NCBI GenBank assembly: GCA_051001975.1
Contig: JBPCMU010000045.1
Coordinates: 1 to 9,162 of the forward strand
Origin: DATAEG01 sp051001975
Lineage (GTDB): Bacteria > Actinomycetota > Actinomycetes > Mycobacteriales > Jatrophihabitantaceae
Length of the DNA stretch: 9,162 bases
Direction of reading: 5' to 3'
Made by a program: the position numbers and the translations under genes. Of this stretch, positions 6,447 to 9,162 are shown piece by piece (position 1 is the first letter of the stretch; each line of letters opens with the position of its first letter). The notes under the pieces were generated by a model. It made no database searches and was not told the DNA's origin. It was given only the letters and a program-made list of their open reading frames with translations.

Positions 6447-6924
6447 CGGCTGCCGGCGCGGCCGCACCGGGCTCAGCCGAGTCGTCAAGCTCGTCGGCGG
6501 CGTCTTCCTCGGCCTTCTTGTACGGGTCGGGGTCACCTGCGTACGTCGCACCGGTCCGGGCCAATGCGGCCTCGGCGTCGGCCTTGTGCGCGGCGGCGAG
6601 CAGCTCCTCCATGTGCTTGGCGGTGTCCGGTACCGCGTCGAGCACGAAGGCCAGCGTGGGAGTGAACCGCACGCCGGTCTGCCGGCCCACCTCGCTGCGC
6701 AGGACGCCCTTCGCGGACTCCAGCCCGGCAGCGGTCTCGGCGAGCTCGAACTCGGTACCGAGCACCGTGTAGAACACCGTCGCATCGTGCAGGTCGCCGG
6801 TCAGCTTCACGTCGGTGACCGTCACCATGCCCAGTCGCGGATCCTTTACCTGCGTCTCGAGGCCGGTGGCCACGATCTGCTTGATCCGGCCGGCCATCCG
6901 GCGGGCCCGTCCCGGGTCGATCAT
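6439..6924 (-). CDS. rbfA: 30S ribosome-binding factor A
   Basis: RbfA binds the immature 30S subunit near the 5' end of 16S rRNA and is needed for its late maturation and for cold growth in E. coli. The 161-residue product has the single KH-like domain. Visible are KDPRLGMVTVTDVKLTGDL (residues 28-46), the strand HDATVFYTV (46-54), the AKG inter-helix kink (71-73) that replaces the usual GXXG of KH domains, and GVRFTPTLAF (84-93). An acidic, alanine-rich tail (about 138-161) extends beyond the core, as in other actinobacterial RbfA. The start MIDPGRARRMAGRIK is chosen by homology and by GAGGAG 7 nt upstream. Two further in-frame ATGs upstream are less likely, and one overlaps that site. It lies 177 bp after infB. 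Confidence 0.95.
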   Translation of the reverse strand: MIDPGRARRMAGRIKQIVATGLETQVKDPRLGMVTVTDVKLTGDLHDATVFYTVLGTEFELAETAAGLESAKGVLRSEVGRQTGVRFTPTLAFVLDAVPDTAKHMEELLAAAHKADAEAALARTGATYAGDPDPYKKAEEDAADELDDSAEPGAAAPAADE

Positions 6925-6931
6925 CGCCTGT

Positions 6932-6937
6932 CTCCTC
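6932..6937 (-). promoter_or_regulatory. Ribosome-binding site deciding the rbfA start
   Basis: GAGGAG lies 7 nt before the ATG at 6924. The in-frame ATG at 6939 immediately precedes this site and so cannot use it, and the ATG at 6984 has no comparable signal. The same GAGGAGAC sequence at the same spacing precedes rpsO. Confidence 0.75.
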
Positions 6938-6944
6938 ATCGCCG

Positions 6945-7004
6945 ACCGTGATGATCTCGGGAAAATAGCTGCCCTAGCGACCAAAATCGCGTGATCATCA
7001 CGGT
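6945..7004. repeat. 12-bp perfect inverted repeat upstream of rbfA
   Basis: ACCGTGATGATC at 6945-6956 is repeated in exact inverted form at 6993-7004, with 36 bp between the arms. The spacer is more A/T-rich than its surroundings, including two AAAA runs. One arm lies in the spacer of a candidate promoter and the other in the expected 5' untranslated region of rbfA. It could be a long-loop RNA hairpin, a paired operator, or the ends of a small repeat element. Nothing in the sequence decides between these. Confidence 0.5.
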
Positions 7005-7012
7005 GTTGTTAA
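6983..7012 (-). promoter_or_regulatory. Candidate sigma-70-type promoter for rbfA
   Basis: On the coding strand TTAACA (one mismatch from TTGACA) is followed after 18 nt by GATTTT, a weak -10 match sharing A2, T3 and T6. It would give a leader of roughly 50 nt before the rbfA ATG. The infB-rbfA gap is the longest break in the left-going cluster before rpsO and lies downstream of a hairpin after infB, so an internal promoter here is reasonable. Support is by eye only. Confidence 0.25.
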
Positions 7013-7034
7013 TTCAGATCGTCGTCGAGAAGCC

Positions 7035-7078
7035 GATCAAGGCGAGATTCGACCCAGGGGCCGCATCTCGCCTTGATC
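7035..7078 (-). terminator. 14-bp perfect stem-loop after infB
   Basis: GATCAAGGCGAGAT at 7035-7048 has an exact inverted copy at 7065-7078, separated by a 16-bp loop. On the transcript it starts 23 nt after the infB stop codon. The stem is long and perfect but not especially GC-rich, and no U-run follows, so intrinsic termination is uncertain. It could be a U-less terminator, a 3' stabiliser of infB mRNA, or one copy of a dispersed palindromic repeat. Confidence 0.5.
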
Positions 7079-7101
7079 ATCGCAAAGCTGTGGGCACGGC
7101 C

Positions 7102-9162
7102 CTACGCCCGCGGTTTCTCCTGCAGTTCGAAGGTCTCGACGACGTCCTCGGCCTTGATGTCGTTGAACGACCCCAGACCGATACCGCACTCGAAGCCCTC
7201 GCGCACCTCGGTCGCGTCGTCCTTGAAGCGACGCAGCGACTCGACGGTCAGGTTGTCGGCCACCACGACACCGTCGCGGATCAGGCGCGCCTTGCTGTTG
7301 CGCCGGATGGTGCCGGTTCGCACGATCGAACCAGCGACGTTGCCAATACGCGGAACACGGAAGACCTCGCGCACCTCGGCGGTGCCGAGCTGAACCTCCT
7401 CGTACTCCGGCTTGAGCATGCCCTTCAGGGCCGCCTCGATCTCGTCGATGGCGGAGTAGATCACCGAGTAATACCGGATCTCTACGCCCTCGCGCTGGGC
7501 CAGCTCCGTCGCCTTGCCCTCGGCCCGCACGTTGAACCCGATGATGATCGCGTCCGACGCGGCGGCCAGGTTGACGTTGGTCTCGGTGATGCCACCGACA
7601 CCGCGGTCGATGATGCGCAGGCCGACCTCGTCCGGAATCTCGATCTTCATCAACGCCTCTTCCAGAGCCTCGACGGTTCCGGAGTTGTCGCCCTTGAGGA
7701 TCAGGTTGAGCTGCTCGACCTGGCCCGCCGCAAGCACCTTGTCCAGGTCCTCGAGGCTGATGCGCTTACGGGTCCGCGCCTGCAGCGCGTTACGCATCCG
7801 GGTGGACCGGCGGTCGGCGATCTGCCGAGCGGTGCGGTCCTCCTCGACGACGAGGAAGGTGTCGCCCGCCCCGGGGACCGAGGTGAGACCCAACACCTGC
7901 ACCGGACGCGACGGTAGTGCTTCCGGCACGGCGACTCCGTGCTCGTCGAGCATCTGCCGGACCCGGCCGTAGGCGTCGCCGGCGACGATCGTGTCGCCGA
8001 TGTGCAACGTGCCGCGCTGCACCAGCACGGTGGCCACCGGGCCACGACCACGGTCGAGGTGCGCCTCGATGGCCACGCCCTGCGCGTCCATCGCTGCGTT
8101 GGCGCGGAGGTCCAGAGAAGCATCCGCGGTGAGCAGGACCGCCTCGAGCAGACCCTGGATGTTCGTCCCGGCCCGTGCCGACACGTTCACGAACATCGTC
8201 TCGCCGCCGTACTCCTCGGCGACCAGGCCGTACTCGGTGAGCTGCTGACGCACCTTGTCCGGGTTGGCGCCTTCCTTGTCGATCTTGTTCACCGCGACCA
8301 CGATCGGGACGTCTGCCGCCTGGGCGTGGTTCAACGCCTCGATGGTCTGTGGCATCACGCCGTCATCCGCGGCCACGACGAGCACCGCGATGTCGGTAAC
8401 CTTGGCGCCCCGCGCACGCATGGCAGTGAATGCCTCGTGACCCGGTGTGTCGATGAAGGTGATCGGCCGCTCGGACCCGTCGTGCTCGACGGCCACCTGG
8501 TAGGCACCGATGTGCTGGGTGATGCCGCCTGCCTCGTCGTTGACGACGGTGGTGTTCCGGATGGCGTCCAGCAGTCGCGTCTTACCGTGGTCGACGTGAC
8601 CCATGACGGTCACCACGGGGGGGCGCGCGACGAGATCGGATTCGTCGCCCTCGTCCTCACCGAAGGTGATGTCGAAGCGCTCGAGCAGCTCGCGGTCCTC
8701 GTCTTCAGGGCTGACGACCTGCACGTTGTAGTTGAGTTCGGCACCCAGCAGCTGCAGGGTCTCCTCGTTCACCGACTGGGTGGCAGTCACCATCTCACCG
8801 AGGTGGAACAGCACCGTCACCAGCGACGCCGGGTTGGCGTCAATCTTGTCGGCGAAGTCAGCAAGCGACGCGCCACGGGGCAACCGCAGCACCTCACCAT
8901 TGCCGCGGGCAACCTGAACGCCACCGATGCTCGGCGCGGACATGTTGTCGAACTCCTGCCGGCGCTGCTTCTTGCTCTTGCGGCCACGCCGGACCTGCCC
9001 ACCGGGCCGGCCGAACGCACCGGCCGTTCCGCCGCCACGACCGCGGCCACCGCCACGGCCGGCGAAACCGCCACCACCGGGACGACCGGGGGCACCGCCA
9101 CCGCCGGGGGCACCGCCACCGGGGCCACCACGGTATCCACCGCCCGCGCCGCCGCCTCCGCC
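7102..9162 (-). CDS. infB: Translation initiation factor IF-2, 5' end cut by window edge
   Basis: IF-2 is the GTPase that brings fMet-tRNA to the 30S subunit and promotes 50S joining. The open frame runs unbroken to the right edge, giving 686 residues, so the true start lies outside. Actinobacterial IF-2 is usually 900 or more residues. The visible part begins with a low-complexity Gly/Arg/Pro/Ala region (fragment residues 1-55), then the basic RRGRKSKKQRRQEFDN segment. The G domain has G1 GHVDHGKT (188-195), G2 GGITQHIGAY, G3 DTPGHEAF (238-245), G4 NKID (292-295) and G5 SAR. Domains II and III follow. The C-terminal fMet-tRNA-binding domain includes FRVPRIGNVAGSIV and EGFECGIGL. An ATG at 8943 with a good upstream AGGAG might give a shorter form. 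It is the first gene seen of the cluster. Confidence 0.98.
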   Translation of the reverse strand, partial: GGGGGAGGGYRGGPGGGAPGGGGAPGRPGGGGFAGRGGGRGRGGGTAGAFGRPGGQVRRGRKSKKQRRQEFDNMSAPSIGGVQVARGNGEVLRLPRGASLADFADKIDANPASLVTVLFHLGEMVTATQSVNEETLQLLGAELNYNVQVVSPEDEDRELLERFDITFGEDEGDESDLVARPPVVTVMGHVDHGKTRLLDAIRNTTVVNDEAGGITQHIGAYQVAVEHDGSERPITFIDTPGHEAFTAMRARGAKVTDIAVLVVAADDGVMPQTIEALNHAQAADVPIVVAVNKIDKEGANPDKVRQQLTEYGLVAEEYGGETMFVNVSARAGTNIQGLLEAVLLTADASLDLRANAAMDAQGVAIEAHLDRGRGPVATVLVQRGTLHIGDTIVAGDAYGRVRQMLDEHGVAVPEALPSRPVQVLGLTSVPGAGDTFLVVEEDRTARQIADRRSTRMRNALQARTRKRISLEDLDKVLAAGQVEQLNLILKGDNSGTVEALEEALMKIEIPDEVGLRIIDRGVGGITETNVNLAAASDAIIIGFNVRAEGKATELAQREGVEIRYYSVIYSAIDEIEAALKGMLKPEYEEVQLGTAEVREVFRVPRIGNVAGSIVRTGTIRRNSKARLIRDGVVVADNLTVESLRRFKDDATEVREGFECGIGLGSFNDIKAEDVVETFELQEKPRA
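8953..8957 (-). promoter_or_regulatory. Possible internal ribosome-binding site in infB
   Basis: AGGAG lies 9 nt before an in-frame ATG at 8943. Initiation there would give a 613-residue IF-2 lacking the Gly/Arg-rich N-terminal region but keeping the G domain. E. coli infB makes shorter IF-2 forms from internal starts. Here the AGGAG also encodes part of the conserved RQEFDN peptide, so it may be coincidental. Confidence 0.25.
9086..9121. repeat. 18-bp perfect tandem duplication in the IF-2 Gly-rich region
   Basis: The 18-bp unit CCGGGGGCACCGCCACCG occurs twice head to tail. On the coding strand it encodes the hexapeptide GGGAPG twice. The unit is a multiple of three, so copy changes keep the frame. 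It fits slippage-driven growth of a disordered linker. Confidence 0.75.

Noticed and set aside
6447..6785. 113-residue upstream extension of the GNAT protein
   Set aside because: It reads through rbfA in another frame with Arg/Pro/Ser-rich composition; the GNAT domain begins at MSDPLDFTRA.
6991..7917. Plus-strand open frame antisense to infB, starting in the infB-rbfA gap
   Set aside because: Almost entirely opposite the well-conserved C-terminal half of infB; no motif support.
8617..8623. G7 run inside infB as a programmed frameshift site
   Set aside because: It encodes the ordinary Arg-Pro-Pro before VVTVMGHVDHGKT, the frame continues normally on both sides, and no alternative product is suggested.

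Overview
The window is a stretch of core chromosome from a high-GC Gram-positive bacterium (Actinobacteria). The evidence is the strong G/C bias at third codon positions, the glycine/arginine-rich linker in the N-terminal part of IF2, the actinobacterial type of TruB, RbfA and S15 sequences, and the gene order. The S15 sequence differs from that of Mycobacterium tuberculosis, and I cannot place the organism at genus level from the sequence alone.

Every gene I can support lies on the minus strand, so transcription runs from the right edge to the left. In that order they are infB (5' end outside the window), rbfA, a GNAT acetyltransferase, a MATE/DinF-type transporter, truB, ribF, rpsO and pnp (3' end outside the window). 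Most junctions are tight. rbfA and the GNAT gene overlap by 8 bp, the GNAT and MATE genes are 18 bp apart, MATE and truB overlap by 4 bp, and truB and ribF are 31 bp apart. Three gaps are longer: infB-rbfA (177 bp), ribF-rpsO (110 bp) and rpsO-pnp (293 bp). All three are rich in inverted repeats and are the likely places for termination, RNA processing or new promoters.

Functionally this is a translation and RNA-metabolism cluster. IF2 starts translation, RbfA matures the 30S subunit, TruB makes pseudouridine 55 in tRNA, S15 is a primary 16S rRNA-binding protein, and PNPase degrades RNA. RibF makes FMN and FAD. Two members are accessory: a GNAT acetyltransferase of unknown substrate, and a multidrug/toxin-extrusion type transporter. 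In M. tuberculosis the gene between rbfA and dinF is a DHH-family nanoRNase/pAp phosphatase (Rv2837c). Here the GNAT gene occupies that slot.

I found no CRISPR array, tRNA, rRNA, insertion sequence or phage gene, and no clearly undescribed system. The signals most worth a second look are the structured non-coding leaders, especially the 293-bp rpsO-pnp spacer with at least six hairpins and the infB-rbfA spacer with two long perfect inverted repeats.
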